Shown here in pieces: positions 7,594-14,733 of a DNA stretch of 18,313 nt; position 1 is the stretch's first letter; every line of letters starts with the position of its first letter. The notes under the pieces are model-generated. The model did no database searches. It had not been told where the DNA came from and saw only the letters and a list, made by a program, of their open reading frames with translations. The position numbers and the translations under genes were made by a program. Source of the DNA: JBHJGU01 sp050331475 (lineage in GTDB: Bacteria > Pseudomonadota > Alphaproteobacteria > Caulobacterales > Maricaulaceae); NCBI GenBank assembly GCA_050331475.1, contig JBHJGU010000065.1, positions 1 to 18,313 on the forward strand. The letters are read 5' to 3'.

Positions 7594-9344
7594 GCCGCCG
7601 CCTCCGAGGCTTTGTTCACCCGGTTTTGGGTGAAGGTGAGCCCCAACAAGAGCAGGAAAATCACCACCGCATACGCGGCCGAATAGCCGTAGCGATATTC
7701 CTCAAAGGCGAGGCGATAGGCCTGGATGATCAGGATTTCATTGGCGCCGGCCGGCTCCCCTCCGGACACCAAATAGATGACGTTGAACATGTTAAACGTC
7801 CAAATCACCGAAAGCATGATGGAAGGCGCGAGCGCCGGCCGCAGCGCAGGCAGGGTGATGGCGAAGAATTGCTGGACAGGGCTTGCGCCCTCGATCCGCG
7901 CGGCCTCGTAGAGGTCTTGATTGATTGACTGTAGGGCGCCCAGGCTGACCACCATCATGAACGGAAAGCTTAGCCAGCCATTGACGACGATGCCGGTCAT
8001 AAACGAGCTGACCACGCCGTCAAACCACGCCACCGGCTCGAGCCCGACCAGAACCAGACCCTGATTGATCACCCCGAATTGGGGATGGAACATGCCCTTC
8101 CAAATCAAGGCGGTGATGTAGTTCGGGATCGCCCAGGGCAGGATCAGCAGCGTGCGGTAGAGACCCTTGAACTTGAGCCCCGGCGTGTTGAGCAGTAACG
8201 CCAGCCCTAGCCCCACCGTCACCCCGATGGTTACATTCACCACAGTCCACAAGAGGGTGACGAAAAAGGTCCAGTAGAAATTTTCATAGTCGATCACCGC
8301 GCCGTCCGCGCCGGACCGGAACAGATCGAAATCGCTTAAGATCGCGGTGTAATTGCTCAGACCCACAAAGCGGTCTTGGAAGTCCGCGTTTTGGTTGAAC
8401 AAAGTCGTGTCGGTGAAGGATAACGCGACCCCGAAAAAGAACGGGAAAAACGCCAACACCAACATGCCGATCGCGGCGGGCGCGATATAGGCGTAAGCCG
8501 CGCCGTGCTCGGCCATGGCCGCGCGCAGCTTCCCGACCCCGCCCCAGGCGACAAACACACCGACAACGCCCCCCGCAATCAGGCTGAACAACACCTCAAT
8601 GGCCATGTTCGGATAGGCGACCGCGCCTGTGCGCACCAGCACCCCTGCGCCCGCATCGGTCAGCAATTTATTCAGATGTAAGGCCAGCCCGCCCACTTGC
8701 ACCAAACCGATCACGCCCGAGGCGGTCCAAAACCCCCAGTCCGGCATTTGGCGTCTGAGAAACGGCAGGATCGGACCGAGCACGCACGCGACGAAGCCGA
8801 AATAAATCACCGTCTGCCAAAATGCGGACAGGCCTTGGACGGGCGGGATCCGTCGGGCGACCTCCACAAGCGCGGGCGCGTCACCGACTTGAAGACCGCC
8901 CCGGGCGAAGACGCGATCGCCGTCTTGGGCGAACAGCACCTCTGGCCGCGGCCGGCCGCCCGGCTCCGCGTTGGCCTCCTTGTTGGCTTGAATCTGCAGC
9001 GCTGCGTCGAACAGCGGCTTCTCCGCGCGGGTCAGCGGCCGCGGCGTCTCGCCGGTCTCAGCAGCGGTGTCCACCATCACCCGTTTTTGCGCGGCGTCGA
9101 CCACGCGCACCCTTTCGGGTTCATCACCGGGCGTGTCCACCGCTATGGAGCCGGTCTCAAGCCAGCTCGCTACGTCCGCGGCCGCTTTAAGCTGGGTCAA
9201 GTCCCGGCGCGCTTGGTCGCTGCGCGCCTGGGCGAAGCCGCCAAGCACCAGGCCCATGACCAACAGCCCCGCCACCAGGCCCAAGACCGGTCGGGTCACC
9301 GCGCGCGTGAGGGTGTCGGTGGGCGCAAGGGTGAGGTCGACCAT
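7590..9344 (-). CDS. malF: Maltodextrin ABC transporter permease MalF with an extra N-terminal periplasmic domain
   Basis: 584-residue permease. From about residue 285 onward it aligns with E. coli MalF: GLYRTLLILPWAIPNYITAL (394-413), then WKGMFHPQFGVIN, AWFDG, NGWLSFPFMMV, the EAA loop LYEAARIEGASPVQQFFAIT (478-497) followed by LPAL, and FNMFNVIYLVSGGEP. The N-terminal 280 residues differ: a helix at about 18-38, a polar, probably periplasmic domain at about 39-172, then helices near 173-195, 204-225, 245-268 and 285-310. The loop equivalent to MalF's large MalE-contacting P2 domain is short here (about 311-357). ATG 9344 follows malE's stop by 3 nt (TGAGCCATG); the ribosome site is weak. 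The C-terminal codons encoding EAAA supply the ribosome site of malG. Confidence 0.93.
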   Translation of the reverse strand: MVDLTLAPTDTLTRAVTRPVLGLVAGLLVMGLVLGGFAQARSDQARRDLTQLKAAADVASWLETGSIAVDTPGDEPERVRVVDAAQKRVMVDTAAETGETPRPLTRAEKPLFDAALQIQANKEANAEPGGRPRPEVLFAQDGDRVFARGGLQVGDAPALVEVARRIPPVQGLSAFWQTVIYFGFVACVLGPILPFLRRQMPDWGFWTASGVIGLVQVGGLALHLNKLLTDAGAGVLVRTGAVAYPNMAIEVLFSLIAGGVVGVFVAWGGVGKLRAAMAEHGAAYAYIAPAAIGMLVLAFFPFFFGVALSFTDTTLFNQNADFQDRFVGLSNYTAILSDFDLFRSGADGAVIDYENFYWTFFVTLLWTVVNVTIGVTVGLGLALLLNTPGLKFKGLYRTLLILPWAIPNYITALIWKGMFHPQFGVINQGLVLVGLEPVAWFDGVVSSFMTGIVVNGWLSFPFMMVVSLGALQSINQDLYEAARIEGASPVQQFFAITLPALRPALAPSIMLSVIWTFNMFNVIYLVSGGEPAGANEILIIQAYRLAFEEYRYGYSAAYAVVIFLLLLGLTFTQNRVNKASEAAA

Positions 9345-9347
9345 GGC

Positions 9348-10568
9348 TCAGCGCACCCGGTTCAAAGCGTCAATGGCGGCCGTCAGGGAGGCTTGCGCCT
9401 CATCGAGTGCGTCTTCCGGTGAATTCGTGCCGCGGAGGATTTTCAACGTCGCCGCTTCTGCGGGGCTCCAAACCAGGGCCATTTCCGGAGCGTTGGGCAT
9501 CACGGCGATAGCGTTGAGTTGGTCGCGGAACCCGCTGATCACCGGATCGTCCGCCAGCTCCGGATCGTCCAGCACCGCGCGGTTGGCGGGCAATTGACCG
9601 CCGTCGCGGGCGAGAATGCGCCCCGCGGTCGCGCTGGTGAGAAAGGTCGCCGCGTCGAACGCCGCGTCCACATTCTGGCCGCCGGCGGTGACGAACACCG
9701 CCTCCACGATCAGCCAGGGCCGCATGGGCGCGTCCTGCGCCGCGCTCAGCTGGGGCAGTCGCGCCACGCCAATGTCGAGCGCCGGATCGGCTTCGCTGAA
9801 AAACCAAGGACCCGAAATCGTCATGCCCACCCGGCCCTGGTTGAACAGCGAGGCGACCAGCGCGCTTGAAGGGTCGGGCGGCATCAGTGCCAGATCGTTG
9901 CGCCAGCGTAACAATTGCTCATAGGCGCGCCGATTGGCCGTTTGGTTGATCGCCGGCTGGGCGCGGCCTTCGAACACGCCGCCGCCAAAGCCGTTGATCA
10001 AGATCGCGTGGAAGTCGAACTTGTTGTAATCATAGAAAAATCCGAACTCCCCGCGATCAAGGTCGGTCAAGGGCGCAGCGATCCGCTCTAAATCCTCTGT
10101 CGTGCGCGGCGGGTCTGGAACCAGCTCGCGATTATAGATCAGCGCCCAGGTTTTGAAATTCACCGGCAGGCCGTAAAGCGCGCCACGATAGGTCAGCGGT
10201 TCGAGCATTTCCGGCGGATGCCGCGAGGTAATGGCGTCGTCGACGAAAAACCCGATAGGCTCCACCGTGTCGCCGGCCTCCACCCAGCCGCCCAGCCGGT
10301 CATGGCCAAAGATGAACAAATCCGGTCCGCGCCCGCGCGGGGCGGCGGCGGAGATCTTGTCCGCATAAGCGTCGAACGGCACCGCTAAGGTCTTCAGTCG
10401 CACCCCGCGCTCGGCGGCGTCCGCGTTATAGATGTCCACCACCGCTTCAAGCGCCGCCTTCTCCGCCCCGCGATAGGCGTGCCACAAGACAAGCTCGGTG
10501 AGCGCAGGCTCTGAGGGGCCGCAGGCCGCTAGAAGCCCCACCCCCAATGCTGCGGCGACGCGTTTCAC
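9348..10568 (-). CDS. malE: Maltodextrin-binding lipoprotein MalE
   Basis: 406-residue extracellular solute-binding protein. The N-terminus MKRVAAALGVGLLAAC carries a lipobox (LAAC, Cys16), so it is probably a lipid-anchored binding protein. MalE-type landmarks in order: PDLFIFGHDRLGGW (82-95, compare E. coli PDIIFWAHDRFGGY), LYGLPVNFKTWALIYNRELV (131-150) and PDPPRTTEDL, the FFYDY...INGFGG block (177-196) and MTISGPWFFSEAD (249-261) with Trp255 matching the sugar-stacking Trp of MalE. This supports maltose/maltodextrin as ligand. The start is GTG at 10568 overlapping malK's stop by 4 nt, with GGAGG at 10576-10580, 7 nt upstream. Being the second gene with a GTG start is unusual for a binding protein, which is normally the most abundant component. 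Confidence 0.95.
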   Translation of the reverse strand: MKRVAAALGVGLLAACGPSEPALTELVLWHAYRGAEKAALEAVVDIYNADAAERGVRLKTLAVPFDAYADKISAAAPRGRGPDLFIFGHDRLGGWVEAGDTVEPIGFFVDDAITSRHPPEMLEPLTYRGALYGLPVNFKTWALIYNRELVPDPPRTTEDLERIAAPLTDLDRGEFGFFYDYNKFDFHAILINGFGGGVFEGRAQPAINQTANRRAYEQLLRWRNDLALMPPDPSSALVASLFNQGRVGMTISGPWFFSEADPALDIGVARLPQLSAAQDAPMRPWLIVEAVFVTAGGQNVDAAFDAATFLTSATAGRILARDGGQLPANRAVLDDPELADDPVISGFRDQLNAIAVMPNAPEMALVWSPAEAATLKILRGTNSPEDALDEAQASLTAAIDALNRVR

Positions 10569-11704
10569 GCCGTCGCCTCCAAAGCGAGCGGCGCATCGGG
10601 CAACCGCTCGCCGGTGTCGGGGTCAAACAGGTGCAAGCGCTGCAGATTGATCTTCAAGGTCACCGTTTCGCCCAAGCGCGGCGGCGCGTTGCGGCCCGTC
10701 GACTTCGCGATAAACGGGGTGTCGCCCACGCGCATGTGGAAAATGCTTTCATGGCCCAAGGCTTCGGCCACCCGCATTGTGGCGTTCAGCGCGCCGACCT
10801 CGGTCCAATGGCTCAGGGGCGCGGGCCGGGCGTGTTCGGGCCGAACGCCCACGAGAATTGTCGACCCGGGGCGGCTCAATGGTCCCAGATCAAACCCCAC
10901 AGGCGCGGGCAAGGTTTGATCCCCGATCGCCAATCGTCCGGTGTCGGTGACCACCGCCTCCAGCAAAGTCATGCTCGGTTGGCCAATGAAGCGGGCGACA
11001 AACGTGTTCGCCGGCTTGTCATAGACCTCCATGGGCCGGCCCACCTGCATTAAATTACGCGCGAACCCGCGTGAGAGCGGGGCTAAGACGGCGATCCGAT
11101 CGCCCATGGTCATGGCTTCGACCTGGTCGTGGGTCACATACACCATGGTGGCGTTCAGCCGCTTTTGCAGCGCCGTAATCTCCGCCCGCATGGTGACGCG
11201 CAGCTCAGGGTCCAAGTTCGACAGCGGCTCGTCGAACAAAAACGCCGACGGATTGCGCACCACGGCGCGACCTAAGGCGACCCGTTGGCGTTGTCCGCCC
11301 GAAAGCGCCTTCGGTTTCCGCTCGAGCAGTTCTTCCAACTCGAGCATGCGCGCGGCTTCGCTCACCCGGGCTTGGATCTCCGTAGGCGGGGTTTTACGCA
11401 CCTTCAGACCGAACGCGATGTTCTCCGCCACGCTCATGTGCGGGTAGAGCGCATAGGACTGGAACACCATGGCCACGTCGCGGTCTTTCGGGGCCAACCG
11501 GTTGACCTGGCGACCGTCAATAAAGAGTTCGCCCGCGCTTAACGCTTCAAGCCCTGCAATCATGCGCAGCGCCGTGGATTTGCCGCAGCCCGAGGGGCCG
11601 ACAAACACCATGAATTCCTTATCCGCGATATCCAGGCTGAGGTCCGTGATCACCGGGGTGTCGCCATAGGCTTTGGCGACGTCGCGCAGCGCGATCTCAG
11701 CCAT
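10565..11704 (-). CDS. malK: Maltodextrin ABC transporter ATPase MalK
   Basis: 379 residues from ATG 11704; the frame is open further upstream to 11785, but MAEIALRDVAKAYGD is the canonical MalK/UgpC N-terminus. ATPase motifs: Walker A GPSGCGKST (36-44), Q-loop near 82, signature LSGGQRQRVALGRA (134-147), Walker B AFLFDEPLSNLD (154-165) and H-loop His192 in VTHDQVEAMTMGDRIAVL. A C-terminal TOBE-type regulatory domain runs from about 240 to the end (MTLLEA..., VGVRPEH...). It couples ATP hydrolysis to MalFG opening on the cytoplasmic face. As first gene of a malKEFG-pyk operon it lies opposite the RpiR-family regulator across a 243-bp control region. The terminal codons for EATA provide the ribosome site and GTG start of malE. 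Confidence 0.95.
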   Translation of the reverse strand: MAEIALRDVAKAYGDTPVITDLSLDIADKEFMVFVGPSGCGKSTALRMIAGLEALSAGELFIDGRQVNRLAPKDRDVAMVFQSYALYPHMSVAENIAFGLKVRKTPPTEIQARVSEAARMLELEELLERKPKALSGGQRQRVALGRAVVRNPSAFLFDEPLSNLDPELRVTMRAEITALQKRLNATMVYVTHDQVEAMTMGDRIAVLAPLSRGFARNLMQVGRPMEVYDKPANTFVARFIGQPSMTLLEAVVTDTGRLAIGDQTLPAPVGFDLGPLSRPGSTILVGVRPEHARPAPLSHWTEVGALNATMRVAEALGHESIFHMRVGDTPFIAKSTGRNAPPRLGETVTLKINLQRLHLFDPDTGERLPDAPLALEATA

Positions 11705-11741
11705 GACCGACCTGGTGATCCACGCGCCCGCATGGGCTTGG

Positions 11742-11756
11742 GCTCGGAACCCGAGC
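11742..11756. repeat. Short inverted repeat in the malK leader
   Basis: GCTCGG-aac-CCGAGC, a perfect 6-bp inverted repeat around 3 bp, about 38 bp upstream of the malK ATG. It could be an operator or a small leader hairpin; at this GC content it could also arise by chance. Confidence 0.35.
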
Positions 11757-11856
11757 GGCTCCGTTTTGGCTCCCAGACACGTCAACCTCCCGCGTGCGTC
11801 CGTGCGTCATTCTTTCGCGACCCACTGCAAAAAGGGTTCGCGTGCGCTCGGATCAA

Positions 11857-11862
11857 TGTCAA
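11857..11862 (-). promoter_or_regulatory. Candidate -35 element of the malKEFG-pyk promoter
   Basis: TGTCAA on the plus strand reads TTGACA on the minus strand, a perfect -35 consensus pointing at malK. No strong -10 hexamer is visible 16-18 nt downstream (the best is AACCCT-like), which is not unusual in alphaproteobacteria. The candidate operator 11869-11881 lies just upstream of it. Confidence 0.35.
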
Positions 11863-11868
11863 ATGCGC

Positions 11869-11881
11869 GTAGCAAAATTAC
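11869..11881. promoter_or_regulatory. HexR-box-like palindrome, candidate operator of the RpiR-family regulator
   Basis: GTAGCAAAATTAC is an imperfect palindrome with GTA/TAC ends. Compared with the HexR consensus TGTARTNNNAYTACA, known for one branch of RpiR regulators, the 15-mer 11868-11882 matches 9 of 12 defined positions (mismatches at both outermost bases and at the T after R). It sits in the divergent region next to an RpiR-family gene, where such an operator is expected. Binding is inferred, not shown. Confidence 0.4.
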
Positions 11882-11947
11882 CGCATTCTTGCAATTCTCT
11901 GGCTGCATGGCTCATTTTGTAGCTCTGCTTGGGGACGCGGCGCGATC

Positions 11948-12739
11948 ATGATCTTAACCCGGATCGAAGCACTGACCGAGAGCCTGCGCCGATCGGAACG
12001 GCGGGTTGCAGACCTTGTGCTCACCCGTCCGGCCGTGGTCGCGCGGTCCTCGATCAATGATATCGCCGGCGGCGCCGGCGTCAGCGAACCCACCGTGGTG
12101 CGGTTCTGCTGCGCTGTGGGGTGCTCTGGCTTCCAAGATCTCAAACACCAAATCGCCCGAGATTTGGGCCGTCTCGCCCCCGATGCGCGTGACGAACCCG
12201 ACCGCGCGTCCCAGCCAAACGCTTTTGAGGCCGCCGCACTCGCCCTCGACGCCGTGAGCGCGGCGATCGAGCGCGCGCGCGCGGAGCTGACCCCGGAAAC
12301 ACTGGGTCCGGCCGCGGAGCTTTTGGCGCGCACGCCCCAGGTCTGGGTGTGGGCGGAGGGCGAGCAGGAGGCTTGCGCCCGCCGCGCAGCCGATCGCTTG
12401 GCCCGGTCTGGGTGGCGCGCCCAGGCTTGGTCGGGCGCCGCCGCACTGGCGGGGGCTGCGGGCGCGGCGGGTGAAGATGTTTTGATCCTGGCGCTTGACG
12501 ACCCGGCGGCCTCGCCTGCGGGGCTCGCGGCACTCGCGGATGCGCGCGCGGCGGGCGCGGCGTCGCTCTGCGTGGGGCCGGGGGACGGCGCGTCAGCGGC
12601 GGCGTGCTCCCTGGCCCTGCCTACGCCTGCGCGCGGGATTGGCGGGCCTTGGTCGGTCGGGGCGGACGCCATCGTCCTCTCCACCGTCACGGAGGCCTTG
12701 CGCCTTGCGGCCTTGGCGGTGCGGGAGGCGGCCGCGTGA
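11948..12739 (+). CDS. RpiR/MurR-family transcriptional regulator with a diverged SIS domain
   Basis: 263 residues. The N-terminal RpiR helix-turn-helix domain is clear (about 1-77): LTESLRRSERRVADLVLTRP, then SSINDIAGGAGVSEPTVVRF (34-53) as the recognition unit and GFQDLKHQIARDLG (61-74). The C-terminal part (about 105-255) occupies the place of the sugar-phosphate-binding SIS domain but is Ala-rich and lacks its usual glycine/serine signatures: VWVWAEGEQEACARRAADRL stands where G-x-G-x-S is expected and LALDDPAAS where S-x-S-G is expected. RpiR proteins usually sense phosphosugars, so effector binding may be altered or lost. It is the first gene of the glg-type operon and divergent from malKEFG-pyk, so it probably controls both. 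The only plausible ribosome site, GGGGA, is rather distant. The 3' codons supply the ribosome site and GTG start of the GlgB-like gene. Confidence 0.88.
   Translation: MILTRIEALTESLRRSERRVADLVLTRPAVVARSSINDIAGGAGVSEPTVVRFCCAVGCSGFQDLKHQIARDLGRLAPDARDEPDRASQPNAFEAAALALDAVSAAIERARAELTPETLGPAAELLARTPQVWVWAEGEQEACARRAADRLARSGWRAQAWSGAAALAGAAGAAGEDVLILALDDPAASPAGLAALADARAAGAASLCVGPGDGASAAACSLALPTPARGIGGPWSVGADAIVLSTVTEALRLAALAVREAAA
12723..12728 (+). promoter_or_regulatory. Ribosome binding site that fixes the GTG start of the GlgB-like gene
   Basis: GGGAGG lies 7 nt before GTG 12736, within the last codons of the regulator. This favours GTG 12736 over the in-frame ATG codons at 12604 (deep inside the regulator gene) and 12757 (no ribosome site). 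Confidence 0.75.
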
Positions 12740-14733
12740 GCGCGTCTCCAGCGACGATGAGGGCGGCGGACCCGATAGTCGCGCCGGCCGATGTGGAGGC
12801 CCTCATTGAGGCTCGCCATAGCGATCCATTCGCCGTTTTGGGCGCGCATCGGCGCGCGGACGGTCGGCGGACGATCCGCGCGTTTTTACCCGGCGCTCAG
12901 AGCGTTCGTGTCCTGCCCGCCGACGCGCCGGCCTTCGCGCTCGACCGGGTGCACGTCGATGGGATGTTCGCCGCCGACGACCCCAGCGGCGATGGGCTTG
13001 GGCTCTACGAACTCGAAGTCTGGGACGCCGAGGGCCGCATGGCGCGGTTTTGCGACCCCTATCAATTCGGTCTGGTGTTGGACGCGGAAACGATCTTCGC
13101 GCTCAAGGGCGGACGATGCTGGCGCGCCTATCGGGTGTTAGGCGCGCGCACCGCGGTGACGGCCGGCGTTGAGGGCGCGGTGTTCGTGGTCTGGGCGCCC
13201 AATGCGGGCCGGGTCAGCGTGGTGGGCGATTTCAATCATTGGGACCCGCGCCGCCATCCGATGCGGTACCGCCATGACGCGGGCGTTTGGGAGATCTTTT
13301 TACCCGGCGTCGGGCTCGGTGCGGCCTACGCTTTTGACGTCGCTCCCAAAAACCGCCTTAACGCGGGCGTGCGCCGGCCAGATCCATACGCATTCGCTTT
13401 GGACCCGTACTGGCTCGGCGTGGCGCGGTTGCGCGGCGAACCGGTCGCGGGCGAAAGCGCGGTGGGGCTGCGGCCACTGGTGGACCCGCCAACCGGGTTC
13501 GCCGGCGCCGATCCGTTCGCCCCGGGGCGCGTGGATGTCTGCGTCGATGTCTCCGTCCCGGGAGCCGCCCAAGCGTTGATGCTTGCGGCGCCAGATGCGG
13601 CGGCGGCGCAACTCGCCGCCTTTGGCGCGGATCTCGCCTTTCTGCCGGAGCCCTATGCGCGCACGGCCCAGGGCGTTAAGGCGATGTTTGCTGACCCCCA
13701 GGCCGGTGAGGGTGTCGCGGAGGCGGCCGAGGCGCTGCAGCGCTTTGGTGTGCGCGCTTGCTTGGACTGGCGGCCCTACCCGATCGCGCCGGACGCTGGG
13801 CTCAGCGTTTATGACGGATCGCGCCTTTATGAGCAGGCGCCGGGACCGGATGGCGGGTCTTTGCGCTTTGACGGCGCACGCTATGAGGTAGCCAATTATT
13901 TAGTCGCCAACGCGCTTTATTGGCTCGACCGCTTTGGCGACGCGGCCATCCGGGTCCGCGGGGCGCCGGCTTGGCTGCGCGGAGCCGTCGAGGGCGGGCT
14001 CGACCCGGACGCTGGCGACGTGTTGCGCCGGATCGGCGAATGCCTCGAGCGCGGCGGCGCGCAATCGCTGCTGCTGGACGCGGATACGCCTTGGCCGTTC
14101 GCTGGCGCGCCGACGCGGGCGGGCGGGTTAAGCGCGGCGGGGGTTGAAAGCGAGCGGGCGGCGCGGACGGTCGCCCGCGCCATCGCCGACGCGGGCTCGT
14201 CCCAAGCGGCCGCGCGGGCGCTGGCCGCTGCGTTCGAGCCGGGCGAGCCCAATCCGGTTCGCCGCTTCGACGCGGATGCGCTTAGCGGGCTCAGCGTCGA
14301 ACAGCATGCCTTGGCGATTCTGTTGGCGGCGTTAAGCCCGGGCGCGATCGCCTTGCCCGCCGATTGGGTCATGGGCGAGGGTGAGGCGCGGCTGGGCGCG
14401 CCGGTGCGCGCTGCTTTCGCGGCGCGTCGGCGCGCCGGCGGGTGGATGGGCTGGCGGTTGAGCGTGCACCCGCCGTGTGACCCGGGCGCGGGACCGATCG
14501 CTGTGCTGCACGCGGTTAAAGGCGTTCAAGCCTTTGTCAGTCTTGTCAATCTCGGCCCCGTTGGCTCCCGCGTCGACGCGCCTGCGCCAACTGGCGGGCT
14601 CTACCGCCCTCTGATCGCGTCCTCAGCGTCTGACGGGTCCGCCGTTGTGCGCGTCGCCGAGCCGCAGCCCAAATTGCGCGATGTCTTAGCGCCCGCCTTG
14701 AGCGCGGTCATGTTTGAAAGGATCGGCGGATGA
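12736..14733 (+). CDS. GlgB-type glycogen branching enzyme homologue lacking catalytic residues (pseudoenzyme)
   Basis: 665 residues from GTG 12736 (GTGA overlap with the regulator's stop). The fold order follows GlgB: an N-terminal module beginning HSDPFAVLGAHR (28-39), a CBM48-like module (147-203) with VWAPNAGRVSVVGDFNHWDP and RRHPMRYRHDAGVWEIFLPG, a GH13 barrel region and a C-terminal beta domain (about 585-665). Branching enzymes normally cut alpha-1,4 links and form alpha-1,6 branches using Asp, Glu and Asp. Here the nucleophile position, in WLDRFGDAAIRVRGA (396-410), is Arg408 instead of Asp; the acid/base segment LLLDADTPWP (445-454) has Asp448 for Glu; the HDEVVHG motif carrying the third Asp is absent; and the DWVPGHF motif has become DWRPYPIAP. 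The frame is unbroken and coupled to glgX by ATGA, so it is unlikely to be simple decay. A non-catalytic glucan-binding or complex-forming role with GlgX is inferred. Confidence 0.9.
   Translation: MSASPATMRAADPIVAPADVEALIEARHSDPFAVLGAHRRADGRRTIRAFLPGAQSVRVLPADAPAFALDRVHVDGMFAADDPSGDGLGLYELEVWDAEGRMARFCDPYQFGLVLDAETIFALKGGRCWRAYRVLGARTAVTAGVEGAVFVVWAPNAGRVSVVGDFNHWDPRRHPMRYRHDAGVWEIFLPGVGLGAAYAFDVAPKNRLNAGVRRPDPYAFALDPYWLGVARLRGEPVAGESAVGLRPLVDPPTGFAGADPFAPGRVDVCVDVSVPGAAQALMLAAPDAAAAQLAAFGADLAFLPEPYARTAQGVKAMFADPQAGEGVAEAAEALQRFGVRACLDWRPYPIAPDAGLSVYDGSRLYEQAPGPDGGSLRFDGARYEVANYLVANALYWLDRFGDAAIRVRGAPAWLRGAVEGGLDPDAGDVLRRIGECLERGGAQSLLLDADTPWPFAGAPTRAGGLSAAGVESERAARTVARAIADAGSSQAAARALAAAFEPGEPNPVRRFDADALSGLSVEQHALAILLAALSPGAIALPADWVMGEGEARLGAPVRAAFAARRRAGGWMGWRLSVHPPCDPGAGPIAVLHAVKGVQAFVSLVNLGPVGSRVDAPAPTGGLYRPLIASSASDGSAVVRVAEPQPKLRDVLAPALSAVMFERIGG

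Larger units (their letters stand above)
11705..11947. promoter_or_regulatory. Divergent control region between the malK and rpiR operons
   Basis: 243 bp between the start codons of two divergent operons, so it must contain both promoters. It contains a HexR-box-like palindrome (11869-11881), a consensus -35 hexamer facing malK (11857-11862, minus strand) and a 6+3+6 inverted repeat in the malK leader (11742-11756). On the plus strand, TTGCAA near 11890 could be a -35 for rpiR, but no good -10 is seen at the right distance. The part from about 11840 to 11925 is visibly more AT-rich than its surroundings, as expected for promoters. Confidence 0.7.

Noticed and set aside
11705..11785. 27-codon N-terminal extension of malK to the start at 11785
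   Set aside because: MalK proteins begin at the MAEIALRDV segment; the extension has no similarity and would occupy the promoter region.
11944..11953. Perfect palindrome GATCATGATC over the start codon of the regulator gene
   Set aside because: Ten bases built of two GATC units around ATG is easily a coincidence. No second copy was seen, so it is not called an operator.
12604..12735. 44-codon N-terminal extension of the GlgB-like gene to ATG 12604
   Set aside because: It lies wholly inside the regulator gene in another frame, is Arg/Gly-rich and unlike GlgB, and GTG 12736 has a strong ribosome site and stop-start overlap.
11878..12849. 323-codon open frame on the minus strand opposite the RpiR-family gene
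   Set aside because: Composition is low-complexity Arg/Ala/Ser/Pro with no recognisable motif. It lies antisense to a well-supported HTH protein and is a product of high GC content.
12736..14733. Treating the GlgB-like gene as a pseudogene
   Set aside because: There is no frameshift or premature stop over 665 codons, the domain order is kept and translational coupling is kept on both sides. The changes are concentrated at catalytic motifs, which fits a pseudoenzyme better than decay.
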